From contig NZ_JALLGK010000011.1 in assembly GCF_023072595.1 (NCBI RefSeq), positions 100,800-164,799 on the forward strand: a stretch of DNA of 64,000 bases. Direction: 5' to 3'. A model generated the notes under the pieces. The model searched no databases and had not been told where the DNA came from. It worked only from the letters and a program-made list of their open reading frames with translations. Positions 44,086 through 53,400 of the stretch are shown here, one piece after another. Source of the stretch: Streptomyces sp. XM4193 (GTDB lineage: Bacteria; Actinomycetota; Actinomycetes; Streptomycetales; Streptomycetaceae). The stretch's first letter is position 1; every line of letters starts with the position of its first letter. The position numbers and the translations under genes are program-made.

Positions 44086-44466
44086 TCAGCCGCCGCCGAG
44101 GTGGGGGATCTTGCCGATGCCCAGCTTCTCGGCCCTGGCCTCCTCGGCCTTGACGAGCGAGTCGTTGAAGTCCTCGTTGACCTCGTGGTTGTCGCCCATC
44201 CCGGTCAGTCCCTTGCCGATGTCGTCGACCCGGCCGACCAGGTGCCCCATCGACTCGTACATGCCGTCCCGGAACCCCTCGTACAGGGCGCCGAAGCTGC
44301 TGCCGATGTCGTCGCCGCCCCACGGTGGACGGTCGCCCGCCTCGATGCCGGTCAAGGTGTTCTTCAGCGTCGTCAGCGCGGTGTTGAAGTCCTTGCTGAC
44401 CTGCTGCATGTTCTTGCCCTCGGTCTGAAGGACCGCCGGCTTGGACTGCAGACTCTCGTTCGACAT
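44086..44466 (-). CDS. WXG-like type VII secretion protein
   Basis: A 126-residue helical protein: SNESLQSKPAVLQTEGKNMQQVSKDFNTALTTLKNTL, a central RPPWGGDDIGSSFGALYEGF that contains a W-G-G-D-D turn typical of actinobacterial WXG-type proteins, then a second helical half rich in Asp and Glu. It lacks a YxxxD/E sequence at the C-terminus. ATG 44466 follows a GGGGGTGG purine stretch. Possible T7SS substrate or chaperone beside two other substrate-like genes. Confidence 0.75.
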   Translation of the reverse strand: MSNESLQSKPAVLQTEGKNMQQVSKDFNTALTTLKNTLTGIEAGDRPPWGGDDIGSSFGALYEGFRDGMYESMGHLVGRVDDIGKGLTGMGDNHEVNEDFNDSLVKAEEARAEKLGIGKIPHLGGG

Positions 44467-44612
44467 GGCCACCCCCGTTCTCTCTCGCGCGGTGTCACCG
44501 GACGCCGCGCGCTGCCGCTGGTGCTGCTGGCTCGTCCACCGTCGCACAGTCGGTGGACGGCGTCATCCGTCAACTCCCCGATGGGACAGGGTCGTCACAC
44601 GGGATTCGCTGG

Positions 44613-45014
44613 TCACTGACCGCCGCGGTGGCGCGGCTTCGGGCCGTTCTCCCTGGCTTCCCGCGCGGTCTGCTCGCGCTCGGCGTCCTCGCGGGCCGCG
44701 TCCTCCTCCTGCTGCCGGAAGAACTCGGCGGCCTGCTCCTTGGAGCGCTCGCGCTCCTCGGGGGTCATCCGGTCGTCCCGCTCCTGGAGTTCGCGCATGT
44801 TGTCGCCGAGGGCGGCGAGGTAGCGCGGGTTCTCGATGATGTCCTTGAGCCCCGTGCGGCCGGAGAGCAGTTCGCGCGCCATCTCCTGGAGGCGCGGGTC
44901 GACGCCGGGAATGGTGCGCAGCTGCTCCAGCGACCTGCGCACGTCGCGGGCCTGCATCGGGTCCTCGAGATCCTCCATGAGGTTCTCTTCCTGAATGTCC
45001 CGCTCGTCCTTCAC
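44613..45014 (-). CDS. Hypothetical charged helical protein of type VII locus
   Basis: A 133-residue protein, very rich in Glu, Arg and Asp and predicted helical throughout: EENLMEDLEDPMQARDVRRSLEQL, PRLQEMARELLSGRTGLKDIIENPRYLAALGDNMRELQERDDRM, and a final coiled-coil-like EQAAEFFRQQEEDAAREDAEREQTAREARE. No signal peptide, no known domain. Start is GTG 45014 with GGGAG upstream. It is followed 146 bases on by the WXG-like gene on the same strand. I do not recognise a family. Confidence 0.65.
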   Translation of the reverse strand: MKDERDIQEENLMEDLEDPMQARDVRRSLEQLRTIPGVDPRLQEMARELLSGRTGLKDIIENPRYLAALGDNMRELQERDDRMTPEERERSKEQAAEFFRQQEEDAAREDAEREQTAREARENGPKPRHRGGQ

Positions 45015-45290
45015 CGGGCTCCCCTCCCTCGCGTCGTTGCCGCGGCCCGTGCTCCCGGCCGCGTCCTCATATTCTCAGCCCTCGCCGCCGCTGCCCACCA
45101 GAGGGTTGGCCGAGCCGGGCACGGTCGGGCAGGGGGCTTCGCCAAGCGGCAGTGGTGTGCGGCACGTTCCGAACCGTCGTAGGGCCGCCCGTACCGGGGT
45201 AGGCGGAGGGAACGGGGTCTGGGCGGACCTTTGTCGGATGATGTGTGTTACATCTGTGAAAGCTGTACGGCGGCCGATGCGGGAGAAGAG
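45015..45290. promoter_or_regulatory. Divergent region between two substrate gene pairs
   Basis: 276 bases between divergent genes. Near the plus-strand gene is a palindrome GATGTGTGTTACATC (45239-45253), possibly an operator. No consensus promoter seen. GGGAG at 45281-45285 is the ribosome binding site of the next gene. Confidence 0.4.
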
Positions 45291-45605
45291 ATGTCCGACA
45301 GACTCCATGTGAACATCGAAGAGTTGGGGCAGCTCGGCAGCTCGCTCGCACACCACGCCTACGACCTGGGCAGCTACGTCTCGGACTTCCGCCGCAGCAC
45401 GGACCTGGAACCGGTGCGCGAGGTGCTGGAGCGGTTGGACTCCGTCTCCTACGAGCAGTTGGCCGAGGCCGTCGAGCTCGCCGGGTCCGTGGTGGGCAAG
45501 CTCCAGGACCGGCTGGACGAGGCGTCCAGCGGCGTCAAGGAGGTCGTGCGCAACACCTCCTCGGTCCAGGACGACTTCGCCGACGACATCAGGGACCTGC
45601 TGTGA
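45291..45605 (+). CDS. Esx-like helical protein without WXG
   Basis: A 104-residue helical protein (SDRLHVNIEELGQLGSSLAHHAYDLGSYVSDFRR, then ELAGSVVGKLQDRLDEASSGVKEVVRN). It has the size and helix-turn-helix profile of Esx proteins but no W-x-G turn and no YxxxD/E motif. Start ATG 45291 is preceded by GGGAGAAGAG. Its stop overlaps the start of the next gene by four bases (GTGA), so the two are translated together and probably form a pair. Confidence 0.75.
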   Translation: MSDRLHVNIEELGQLGSSLAHHAYDLGSYVSDFRRSTDLEPVREVLERLDSVSYEQLAEAVELAGSVVGKLQDRLDEASSGVKEVVRNTSSVQDDFADDIRDLL

Positions 45606-46735
45606 GCGACCGGAACGAAGCTGTACAGGCGCTGCGGGAAGCCGCGCGGGGCTGGCGCGAGCTCGGCGCCAGGGTCGACGAGACCGTGCAGGCGCTCGAC
45701 CGGCAGGTGGGCGGAGTGCTCACGGGCGACTGGCGCGGTTCGGGAGCCGAGGGGTTCGCCGGTCAGTGGGCGCTGCTGCGTTCCGCCGTCCAAGAGGCCC
45801 TGCCCGCCTTCGAGTTGGCCGCGGGCGATCTCGAACAGGCGGCGGACGCCGCCGAACAGCTCGCCGGCGACCCCGCGGGGTCCGGCGACGCCGGTGTCGG
45901 CGGCGACCAGCTCGCGGGCGCCGAGCCGGGCGGCGCGGACGATTCGGCCTCGGCGGGCAGCCTCTCCCGTACGGAGGCGCACGGCGCTTCGGACGGGAAG
46001 CCGGACGGCGCGGCGAGCGACGGCGGCGACTCCACGAGCGCGCTCGACAGCTTCGTCGGTCAGCGACTGGGCGCGGGGCTCACCCACGGCAGCCTGGCGC
46101 TCGACAGCGACCTCTCCGCCACCGGCGCGCCCGGGGGGAGCTCTTCCGGTACCTCGACAGGCGCCTCCGTGCCGGGGGCCGGAGTCGGCTCCGGAGGCAG
46201 CGAAGGGGACGGTCCGGTGGGCGGTGGGCTGCCGACGCCGATGAACACCGAATCCGTCGTCTCCGCCCTCGCCAAGCTGGCCGCCACCATCGCCACCGTT
46301 TTCGAGCGCACCGGGGGCGGCGCGGGTGCCGGCGCTCCCGCGCTGCCCACCACGCCGTACGACCCGGCCTTCCTGCGCCGCTCGGACGGCATGCTCGGCG
46401 AGAGCACCGGGGCCGAACCGATCGAGGGCGGCAACCCCGGCGACGGCGCGGGCGAAGGTCCCGGGGACCGCGCCCCCGGCGAAGGGCGGGACGGCACCAC
46501 GGGCGGAGGAGACTCGGCGGGCAGCCGGATCGACAGCGACCTGTTCCCGGACACCGACCCCGGCGCCGACCCCGACACCGGGACGGGGACGGGGGACCGC
46601 GACCGCCCGGATCGGGAGGGTACGGACCCCGAAGGCGTCGACCCGGAGGGTGTCGACCCCGCCGCGGGTTCGGCGCCGATCGCGGGAACGGTGCCCGGAG
46701 GCGCGGACCACCCGCCCCGCGGCGCCTTCGGCTGA
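45602..46735 (+). CDS. WXG100-domain protein with Gly/Asp-rich tail
   Basis: A 377-residue protein. Residues ~5-85 carry a WXG100-like domain: ARGWRELGARVDETVQALDRQ, then TGDWRGSGAEGFAGQWALL with the W-x-G turn near residue 42. The remainder is Gly/Ser/Asp/Pro-rich low complexity with no known fold. GTG 45602 overlaps the upstream stop. It is convergent with eccC, with a shared 16-bp terminator between. Probably a T7SS substrate, different in tail from the two cassette proteins. Confidence 0.75.
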   Translation: MSDRNEAVQALREAARGWRELGARVDETVQALDRQVGGVLTGDWRGSGAEGFAGQWALLRSAVQEALPAFELAAGDLEQAADAAEQLAGDPAGSGDAGVGGDQLAGAEPGGADDSASAGSLSRTEAHGASDGKPDGAASDGGDSTSALDSFVGQRLGAGLTHGSLALDSDLSATGAPGGSSSGTSTGASVPGAGVGSGGSEGDGPVGGGLPTPMNTESVVSALAKLAATIATVFERTGGGAGAGAPALPTTPYDPAFLRRSDGMLGESTGAEPIEGGNPGDGAGEGPGDRAPGEGRDGTTGGGDSAGSRIDSDLFPDTDPGADPDTGTGTGDRDRPDREGTDPEGVDPEGVDPAAGSAPIAGTVPGGADHPPRGAFG

Positions 46736-47059
46736 CCGCTCCCACTCGCCCGCCGCCCGCAGGCGCGCAACTCGGCCCGTACGCACCTGCCGCCGGGTCG
46801 GCCGGCGCACGTTCCCACCCCACCGCGCGCGCCCGAGGCCCGCGCCCGAGGCCCGCGCCCGAGGCCCGCGCCCGAGGCCCGCGTACGCGCACCGGCCCGC
46901 GCCGTCCGCCCGTCCGCACCACCCCGTGCACCCGCGTCCCGCACCACATCCGCGTCCCGCACCCAGACCCGCACCCCGCGTCCAGCCCGCCCCCGCGCCG
47001 GCACCACCCGCGTCTGCGCCCACCCGCACCCCGCACCCCGGCACCCCACCCGTACGACG
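46736..47059. other. Non-coding gap before the eccC terminator
   Basis: About 320 bases without a gene between the convergent WXG gene and eccC. It contains the 13-base tandem array at 46829-46880 and further C/G-rich short repeats; nothing else recognised. Confidence 0.45.
46829..46880. repeat. Four tandem copies of a 13-base unit
   Basis: GCGCCCGAGGCCC repeated four times without a mismatch (46829-46841, 46842-46854, 46855-46867, 46868-46880). Located in the non-coding stretch between convergent genes; likely to vary in copy number. Confidence 0.9.
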
Positions 47060-47098
47060 GAGGGCGGGCCCGGTGAAGACTCCACCGGGCCCGCCCTC
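47060..47098. terminator. Convergent terminator, WXG gene / eccC
   Basis: Perfect 16-bp stem (47060-47075 with 47083-47098) and a 7-nt loop between two convergent genes. Confidence 0.88.
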
Positions 47099-47112
47099 TC
47101 GTCACACGATGC

Positions 47113-50100
47113 TCAGCTCCGCGGCGGCATCCAACCGGTCTGCACGAGCTGTCCGCCGCCCTTGCGGGTGACGAACTGCCCACGGCCGGGCGTCAGCCTG
47201 GTCGCCTTGAAGTTGCCCATCAGCGGGCCCTCCGCCGGGTCGCCGGACAGGATCAGGCCCTGAGCGCCCAGCTCCTTCGTACGCTGCATGACCGGTTCGA
47301 AGGACGAGCGCGACGCACCCGCCGAGCTGCGTGCCAGGATCAGCCGCAGGCCGACGTCGCGGGCGAACGGCAGGTACTCCAGCAGCGGGTTGAGCGGGTT
47401 CTGACCGCTGGCCACCAGGTCGTAGTCGTCCACGATGACGAAGGCGTCCGGCAGGTCGTACCAGCTGCGGTTGCGCAGCTGCTCGGGCGTCACGTCGGGC
47501 CCCGGCATCCGGCGTCCGAGCGAGCCGGCCAGACCCTCCAGGACCTCCTGGAGCTGCGGTCCGGCCGCGCAGTACTTGTACACATGGCTGTCCGGCAGTT
47601 CGCCGAGCAGCGCACGGCGGTAGTCGGCGACGACCATGAGCGCCTTGTCCGTCGCGTACCGCTCGGCGATCTGCTTGGCGAGCAGTCGCAGCACGGAGGA
47701 CTTGCCCGACTCGCTCTCGCCGAAGATGACGAAGAGCGGGTCGTTCTCGAAGTCGATGAACGCGGGGGAGAGGGTCGTCTCGTCGACGCCGAGCGCGACA
47801 CCGCGCTGCGGGTAGTCGCCGCCGGCCGGGATCTCGTTGACCGAGAGCATGGTCGGCAGCATCCGCACCTTGGGGGCCGGACGGCCCTGCCAGTGCTCGG
47901 AGACGGTCGAGACGAAGTGCGTCATGCCGTCCGAGAGGTCCTCGGCGTTGCCCGAGCCGTCCATCCGCGGCAGTGCGCCGAGGAAGTGCAGCTTGTCCGG
48001 GGTCAGACCGCGGCCGGGTTGGCCGGTCGGGACGTTCTCCGCGCGCTTGCGGTCGAACTCGGACTCCATCGGGTCGCCGAGCCGCAGCTCGACGCGGTTG
48101 AGCAGCTGGTCGCGCAGCGCGGGTCGCACCTCGGTGTAGCGGGAGGAGGTGACGACCAGGTGGACGCCGAAGCCCAGACCACGACTGGCGATGTCCAGGA
48201 TGACCGGGTCCATCATCTCGTAGTCGGTCTTGAAGGTGGACCAGCCGTCGATGAGCAGGAAGACGTCGCCCCACGCCTGGTCCGGGTACTGGCCGGCGTT
48301 GCGGCGCTGCCGGTAGGTGCCCATGGAGTCGATGCTGTTGTCCCGGAAGAACTCCTCGCGGGCGTTGAGGATGCCCACGACCTCGGCGACCGTGCGTCGC
48401 ACCTTCTCCGCGTCGAGCCTGGTCGCCACGCCGCCCACGTGCGGCAGCCCTTCGAAGGCGAGCATGCCGCCGCCGCCGAAGTCCAGGCAGTAGAACTGCA
48501 CTTCGAACGGGGTGTGGGTGAGCGCGAAGGCGCCCATGATGCCGCGCAGCATCATCGACTTGCCGGACTGCGGACCGCCGACCACCAGGCCGTGGCCGAG
48601 CTGGCCGGAGAAGTTCATGTACATCACGTCGCGGCGCTGCTCGAACGGCTTGTCCACGATCGCCGCGGGCACCACGAGCTTTCCGGTGGCGGTGTACTCG
48701 GCGGCGTGCACTCCGCGCTCTGGCGTGACCGCGAGTGCGGGCAGCAGCCTGTCCAGCGACGGCGAGTCCTCCAGCGGGGGCAGCCACACCTGGTGGGCGG
48801 GCGGGCCCTGGCCCTGGAGCCGCTGGACGATGACGTCCAGCACCGTGTCGGCCAACGCGTCGTCCTCTTCGGGCTGTTGGTTCTGCGGCTCGGCCGGCTC
48901 CTCGATGACGTACCGCTCGACGTGCGAGGCGGTGAAGAGCACCGGCAGCCGGTCGGTACGGCTGCCGCCCCCGCCGCCGCCCCCGCCGCCCGCGCGGTAC
49001 GGGCCGGAGACGTACGCCGCCTTGAACTGCACCATCGTCTCGGTGTCGTACTTCAGATAGCCGGCACCCGGGACGTTCGGCAGGTGGTAGGCGTCCGGGA
49101 CACCGATCGCCGCCCGCGACTCGGCCGCGGAGAAGGTCCGCAGACCGATGCGGTACGAGAGGTAGGTGTCCAGACCGCGCAGCCTGCCCTCCTCCAGGCG
49201 CTGCGAGGCCAGCAGCATGTGCACGCCCAGGGAGCGGCCGATGCGGCCGATCTGGATGAACATCTCGATGAAGTCCGGCTTGGCGCTGAGGAGTTCGGAG
49301 AACTCGTCCAGCACCATCACCAGCGAGGAGAGCGGCTCCAGCGGTGCGCCGGCCGCGCGCGCCTTCTCGTAGTCGGTGATGTTGGCGTAGTTGCCCGCCG
49401 AGCGCAGCAGCTCCTGTCGGCGCTGGAGTTCACCGGTGATCGCGTCGCGCATGCGGTCGACCATGGTGAGGTCGTCGGCGAGGTTGGTGATGACGGCCGC
49501 GACGTGCGGCATGTCGGACATGCCGGTGAAGGTCGCGCCGCCCTTGAAGTCCGCGAGGATGAAGTTCAGCGTCTCCGAGGAGTGCGTCACCGCGAGGCCG
49601 AGCACGAGCGTGCGCAGCAGCTCCGACTTGCCGGAGCCGGTGGCGCCGACGCACAGGCCGTGCGGGCCCATGCCCTCCTGCGAAGCCTCCTTGACGTCGA
49701 GCATGACCGGCATGCCGTCCTGGCCGACGCCGATCGGCACCCGCAGCCGCTCGTGCAGCGTGCGCGGACGCCAGGTGCGGGAGACGTCGACGGAGCCGGC
49801 GTCGCCGATGTTCATCAGATCGGTGAAGTCCAGGTTGGCCAGCAGCGGTTCGTCGCCGTCGGCGCTGCCCGCCCGCAGCGGCGCCAGCTGCCGCGCCAGC
49901 GACTCGGCCTCGGAGACCGAGAGCACGTCGGGCACGCCCTCGTACACCGCTCCGCCCGAGGACTCCAGCTCCAGTCGGCCCGGTCGCACCATCACGGCCA
50001 ACGAGCTGCGCAGCTCGTCGAGTTCACCGGGTACGACCTCGATGATCGTGACGCCCTGCAGACCCTCGGAGCCGGCGATCACCGAGTCCAGCGGCACATT

Positions 50101-51063
50101 GCCGCCGTCCAGCACGATCACCACGTGCTGGGTGTCGGCGACCGGTGCGCTCTTGGGGTTGAAGCGGGTACGGCCGTCCAGCGCGTCCGCGAGCAGCTCC
50201 TCGATCTCGCCGAGGTCGTCGGTGATGAGCCGACTGGTGCCGGCGCCGTCCAGCGCCGAATGCTGCGTGTGCGGCAGCCACTTGGCCCATTCCCACTCGG
50301 CCAGCGCACCCGGCGCGGCGACCACCGCGACGGTCAGGTCCTCCGGCGACTGGAGCGTGCACAGCTGCGCGACGATCGCCCGCGAGGTCCCGTACACGGT
50401 GTCGGGCTCGCCGGAGACGGTGATGTGGTAGAAGGCGCGCAGCGAGACCGCGAGCGGCAGACCGTCGAGGGTGCCGTGCACCGCGAGGAACTGCTTCATC
50501 GCGTGTGCGGTCAGCGGCTCCAGCTCGTCCAGCGGCGCCGTCTCCGGGGCCTTGAGCGGGGTGGCCAGCTGCTGCGGGCCGAGCCCCACCCGGATCTGGG
50601 CGAAGTCGGCGTCCGAGGCGCGGCGTTCCCACACTCGCCTGCCCTCGGCGACGATCGACCACAGCTGGTCGGGCGCCGGGTGGAGGAAGAGCTGGTTGTC
50701 CCGCTGCCGGTGCGCGGTCCGCCGGATCTCGCGCCGCTTCTGGGACAGGTACTTCAGATAGTCCTGGCGGTCCTGCGTCATCTGGCCGGAAGGGCCCTGC
50801 CGGGCCTTGACGATCTGCGCGATCACCATCGCGAGCGTGGACGCCAGCATGATCACGCCCATCACCTTCATAAACGGGTTGCCCATACCCGGCATGAAGA
50901 AGAACGCGGCCGAACCTCCCATTCCCAGCATGGGAAGGAGGTTCATCAGCATGTTGTTGTCGGTCTCGCGCGGAATCTCCGGCGGTGGTTCGAGCGTGAC
51001 CTCCTCATCGGGTATTTCGGGCGGAAGGGCCCGAGGAGGGCGCTTGACGACAATCACGCTCAC
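47113..51063 (-). CDS. eccC: Type VII secretion ATPase EccC (single fused polypeptide)
   Basis: Motor ATPase of the ESX/T7SS. The 1316-residue protein has two N-terminal membrane segments (about residues 38-85) and three FtsK/SpoIIIE-type domains. Their Walker A motifs are GATGSGKSE (near 473), GGPQSGKSM (near 829) and GESESGKSS (near 1114). All three Lys are present; Walker B DEFSEL is in domain 1. A poly-Gly linker (PYRAGGGGGGGGGS) follows domain 1. Unlike mycobacterial ESX-1, EccC is not split into EccCa and EccCb. Start is GTG 51063, divergent from eccD; its ribosome binding site is weak. Substrates bearing the YxxxD/E signal dock on domain 3 in related systems. Confidence 0.96.
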   Translation of the reverse strand: MSVIVVKRPPRALPPEIPDEEVTLEPPPEIPRETDNNMLMNLLPMLGMGGSAAFFFMPGMGNPFMKVMGVIMLASTLAMVIAQIVKARQGPSGQMTQDRQDYLKYLSQKRREIRRTAHRQRDNQLFLHPAPDQLWSIVAEGRRVWERRASDADFAQIRVGLGPQQLATPLKAPETAPLDELEPLTAHAMKQFLAVHGTLDGLPLAVSLRAFYHITVSGEPDTVYGTSRAIVAQLCTLQSPEDLTVAVVAAPGALAEWEWAKWLPHTQHSALDGAGTSRLITDDLGEIEELLADALDGRTRFNPKSAPVADTQHVVIVLDGGNVPLDSVIAGSEGLQGVTIIEVVPGELDELRSSLAVMVRPGRLELESSGGAVYEGVPDVLSVSEAESLARQLAPLRAGSADGDEPLLANLDFTDLMNIGDAGSVDVSRTWRPRTLHERLRVPIGVGQDGMPVMLDVKEASQEGMGPHGLCVGATGSGKSELLRTLVLGLAVTHSSETLNFILADFKGGATFTGMSDMPHVAAVITNLADDLTMVDRMRDAITGELQRRQELLRSAGNYANITDYEKARAAGAPLEPLSSLVMVLDEFSELLSAKPDFIEMFIQIGRIGRSLGVHMLLASQRLEEGRLRGLDTYLSYRIGLRTFSAAESRAAIGVPDAYHLPNVPGAGYLKYDTETMVQFKAAYVSGPYRAGGGGGGGGGSRTDRLPVLFTASHVERYVIEEPAEPQNQQPEEDDALADTVLDVIVQRLQGQGPPAHQVWLPPLEDSPSLDRLLPALAVTPERGVHAAEYTATGKLVVPAAIVDKPFEQRRDVMYMNFSGQLGHGLVVGGPQSGKSMMLRGIMGAFALTHTPFEVQFYCLDFGGGGMLAFEGLPHVGGVATRLDAEKVRRTVAEVVGILNAREEFFRDNSIDSMGTYRQRRNAGQYPDQAWGDVFLLIDGWSTFKTDYEMMDPVILDIASRGLGFGVHLVVTSSRYTEVRPALRDQLLNRVELRLGDPMESEFDRKRAENVPTGQPGRGLTPDKLHFLGALPRMDGSGNAEDLSDGMTHFVSTVSEHWQGRPAPKVRMLPTMLSVNEIPAGGDYPQRGVALGVDETTLSPAFIDFENDPLFVIFGESESGKSSVLRLLAKQIAERYATDKALMVVADYRRALLGELPDSHVYKYCAAGPQLQEVLEGLAGSLGRRMPGPDVTPEQLRNRSWYDLPDAFVIVDDYDLVASGQNPLNPLLEYLPFARDVGLRLILARSSAGASRSSFEPVMQRTKELGAQGLILSGDPAEGPLMGNFKATRLTPGRGQFVTRKGGGQLVQTGWMPPRS

Positions 51064-51344
51064 CGGCGCACCAGTCCTTCAGCTTCTCGCAAGTGTCGGA
51101 CCGCTCCCGTGTGTAGCGATCCCCCCGACCCACTGCCACGACCCACGTGTCACATACACCGCACAGGTACCGACAGACACGCGTCGATCGAAGTTGGCCC
51201 TGCCCGTGATCCTACTGACATGCAACAACACCCGGGGTGGGTGGGGCCGTTGCCGTATCCGACGGTACGCTGACGCTCCGCCGCCGCATATCCCTGCAGG
51301 CGTTCGGACAACACCCAAACTTCAGGCCGAGGGGGCACCGCCAG
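51064..51344. promoter_or_regulatory. Divergent promoter region eccC / eccD
   Basis: 281 bases between two divergent core genes. It must hold both promoters; I find no close match to the duplicated esxBA-type promoter here. AGGGGGC near 51330-51336 is the eccD ribosome binding site. Confidence 0.45.
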
Positions 51345-52814
51345 GTGAGTACGACCGCAGGTACCGGCTTCTGCCGGGTCACCGTTGCCGCGCCGGACGC
51401 ACGGATAGACGTGGCGCTGCCCGAGGACGTGCCGCTTGTCGATATCTATCCGGAAATCCTCCAGCTTTCCGGACAGTCGCAGAATGAGGGAAGTCCGACC
51501 GGATATCACCTCGTTCGCCGCGACGGCACCGTGCTGGACGCCGGTCGCTCCCTCGCGGAACAGCGCATTCTCGACGGCGACGTACTGCTGCTGCGGCCTT
51601 TCGCGGAATCGCTTCCGCCCGCCGTCTTCGACGACGTCTCCGACGCGGTCGCCTCCACCGTCCGCCGCGACCGCCGGCGCTGGAGCGACGACCTGATGAA
51701 CCTCGCGGGGCTCACCGCCGGTGTGCTCCTGCTCAGCATGATGGCGTTCGTCCTGTGGTTCTCCAACCCGCTCGAGCGCGACATGCACAGCCTGGCCGGC
51801 ATCATCGCCGGTGTGACCGGTGTCGCGCTCGTCGCGCTCTCCGGCGTACGTGCGCGGGTCTACGACGACCGCGGCTCCGCCATCGCGCTCGGCCTCGCCT
51901 CCCTCCCGCATCTGATGCTCGCCGGCTCCGGCGTCTTCGGCCTGGACAACGGCGAGGGCCCCGGCCGGCTCCACCTGCTGGTCGGCTGCGTCGTCGTGCT
52001 GATCGCCTCGGTGCTCCTGGTCGCGCTGCTGCCGCACGGCGACTCCCCGTTCGTCGCCGCCGCGTTCCTCGCCGCGGCCGGTACGGTCGCCACCTTCGTC
52101 GGCATCCTGACCGACGCGCCGCCGCGCGAGGTCGCCGCCATCACCGCAGTTGTCGGCATCGCGCTGGTCGCCTGGCTCCCCGGGCTCTCCGCCCGCTTCG
52201 CGCGCCTGCCGATCGGCTACCGCTCGCCCGACCAGATCGCCCAGGGCCGCGAGTACGACAGCAAGAACCAGAACCACGACGAGGCCGTCGACTTCCTGCG
52301 CATCGGCGCCCAGGCCCGCCGCGGCCACGAGCTGCTCCTCGGCCTGGTCGCCGGCTCCTCCGCCCTGGTCGCGGTCGCCGCCGGCGTCATCCTCGGCTTC
52401 ACCGACAACACCTGGGCCCAACTGCTGGCGCTCTCCTGCGGTCTGGCGCTGATACTGCGCGCCCGGCTCTTCGACTACACCGCCCAGGTCGCCTGCCTGA
52501 TGATCGGCGGCCTGGTGACCATCCTGCTGCTGCTTCTGGGCATGACGCTCGACCCGCCCGTCGAGGCGCTCCAGGCGCTCTACCGGGACGGCGACAGCGG
52601 CCCGCTCAACGTCCACACCGTCTGGTTCGCCAGCAGCATCGCGATCGGCGCCGCGGTCATCATCGGCGTCGGTCTGATCGTTCCCAGCAAGGGCGTGTCG
52701 CCGTTCTGGGGAAGGCTGTTGGACATGTTCGAGGGGCTGGTGCTGCTCTCGCTGCTGCCGCTCGCCCTCGCCGTTCTCGAGGTGTACGCGGCGGCCAGGT
52801 CGATGACGAGCTGA
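51345..52814 (+). CDS. eccD: Type VII secretion channel component EccD
   Basis: Multispanning membrane core component of the ESX/T7SS. The 489-residue product begins with a ubiquitin-like (YukD) cytosolic domain (about residues 5-90, FCRVTVAAPDARIDVALPEDVPLVDIYP). About eleven predicted transmembrane helices follow (e.g. AGVLLLSMMAFVLWF, LLVGCVVVLIASVLLVALL, LVAVAAGVILGF, LVLLSLLPLALAVLEVYAA). GTG 51345 is chosen because GGGGG precedes it and the domain starts right after. Divergent from eccC. Confidence 0.93.
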   Translation: MSTTAGTGFCRVTVAAPDARIDVALPEDVPLVDIYPEILQLSGQSQNEGSPTGYHLVRRDGTVLDAGRSLAEQRILDGDVLLLRPFAESLPPAVFDDVSDAVASTVRRDRRRWSDDLMNLAGLTAGVLLLSMMAFVLWFSNPLERDMHSLAGIIAGVTGVALVALSGVRARVYDDRGSAIALGLASLPHLMLAGSGVFGLDNGEGPGRLHLLVGCVVVLIASVLLVALLPHGDSPFVAAAFLAAAGTVATFVGILTDAPPREVAAITAVVGIALVAWLPGLSARFARLPIGYRSPDQIAQGREYDSKNQNHDEAVDFLRIGAQARRGHELLLGLVAGSSALVAVAAGVILGFTDNTWAQLLALSCGLALILRARLFDYTAQVACLMIGGLVTILLLLLGMTLDPPVEALQALYRDGDSGPLNVHTVWFASSIAIGAAVIIGVGLIVPSKGVSPFWGRLLDMFEGLVLLSLLPLALAVLEVYAAARSMTS

Positions 52815-52825
52815 CCCGGCCGGGC

Positions 52826-52873
52826 CCCGGTTCCCACCCACCCGGCACAGCCCGGTTCCCACCCACCCGGCAC
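52826..52873. repeat. Direct repeat after eccD
   Basis: Two identical copies of a 23-base unit (52826-52848 and 52851-52873, beginning CCCGGTTCCCACCC) two bases apart, just downstream of the eccD stop. Confidence 0.85.
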
Positions 52874-52881
52874 CCCCGAAT

Positions 52882-52917
52882 GGCCGCCCTCCGGCCTCGT
52901 GTACCCTGAGGGCGGCC
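52882..52917 (+). terminator. Terminator after eccD
   Basis: Perfect 10-bp stem (52882-52891 with 52908-52917), 16-nt loop, followed by GTTTGTGT. It closes the type VII locus; the ~150 bases to rpsO must include the rpsO promoter. Confidence 0.75.
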
Positions 52918-53069
52918 GTTTGTGTACGCACCCCGGATCCGCCGTGCGCGGAGATCCGTCGGAAGCGCCCAGCGAGCCCGCCTCCCGAGTTGCGGAAGCT
53001 CCCCTGTGAACGAGACCAGGGGCACTCGAAGGCTGCCCCACCAGGGCAACGACTCACCAAGGAGTACGC

Positions 53070-53360
53070 GTGTCGTCTCTCGATGCTGCCACCAAGACCA
53101 AGATCATTTCGGACTTCGCCACCAAGGAGGGTGACACCGGCTCCCCCGAGGTCCAGGTTGCCCTGCTCACCCAGCGGATCACCGACCTGACCGAGCACCT
53201 GAAGACCCACAAGCACGACCACCACTCCCGCCGTGGTCTGCTGCTGCTCGTCGGTCAGCGCCGCCGCCTGCTGCAGTACCTGGCGAAGAAGGACATCCAG
53301 CGCTTCCGTGCCCTGGTCGAGCGCCTCGGCATCCGCCGCGGTGCGGCCGGCGCCCGCTGA
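53070..53360 (+). CDS. rpsO: 30S ribosomal protein S15
   Basis: Primary 16S rRNA-binding protein of the 30S platform. The 96-residue product is clearly S15: the GDTGSPEVQVALLTQRI, LTEHLKTHKHDHHSRRGLLLLVGQRRRLLQYL and DIQRFRALVERLGIR blocks. GTG 53070 is preceded by AAGGAG. In Streptomyces rpsO and pnp are cotranscribed; a hairpin lies between them. Confidence 0.98.
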   Translation: MSSLDAATKTKIISDFATKEGDTGSPEVQVALLTQRITDLTEHLKTHKHDHHSRRGLLLLVGQRRRLLQYLAKKDIQRFRALVERLGIRRGAAGAR

Positions 53361-53370
53361 ATGACGTGCA

Positions 53371-53400
53371 GGGAGCGGTTCCCGACCGGGGACCGCTCCC
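53371..53400 (+). terminator. rpsO-pnp intergenic hairpin
   Basis: 13-bp stem with one G-U pair (53371-53383 with 53388-53400) and a 4-nt loop, ten bases after the rpsO stop. It may partially terminate the rpsO message; the rpsO-pnp intergenic region of S. coelicolor is also reported to be cut by RNase III, and this or a neighbouring hairpin is the obvious candidate site. Confidence 0.7.

Noticed and set aside
43388..44428. 346-residue plus-strand frame antisense to the WXG-like gene
   Set aside because: Product is Pro/Arg/Ser-rich without a domain, third positions are not GC-biased in its unique part, and it covers a supported minus-strand gene.
47584..51273. 1229-residue frame antisense to eccC
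   Set aside because: Shadow of eccC codon bias; product lacks any domain while eccC is unmistakable.
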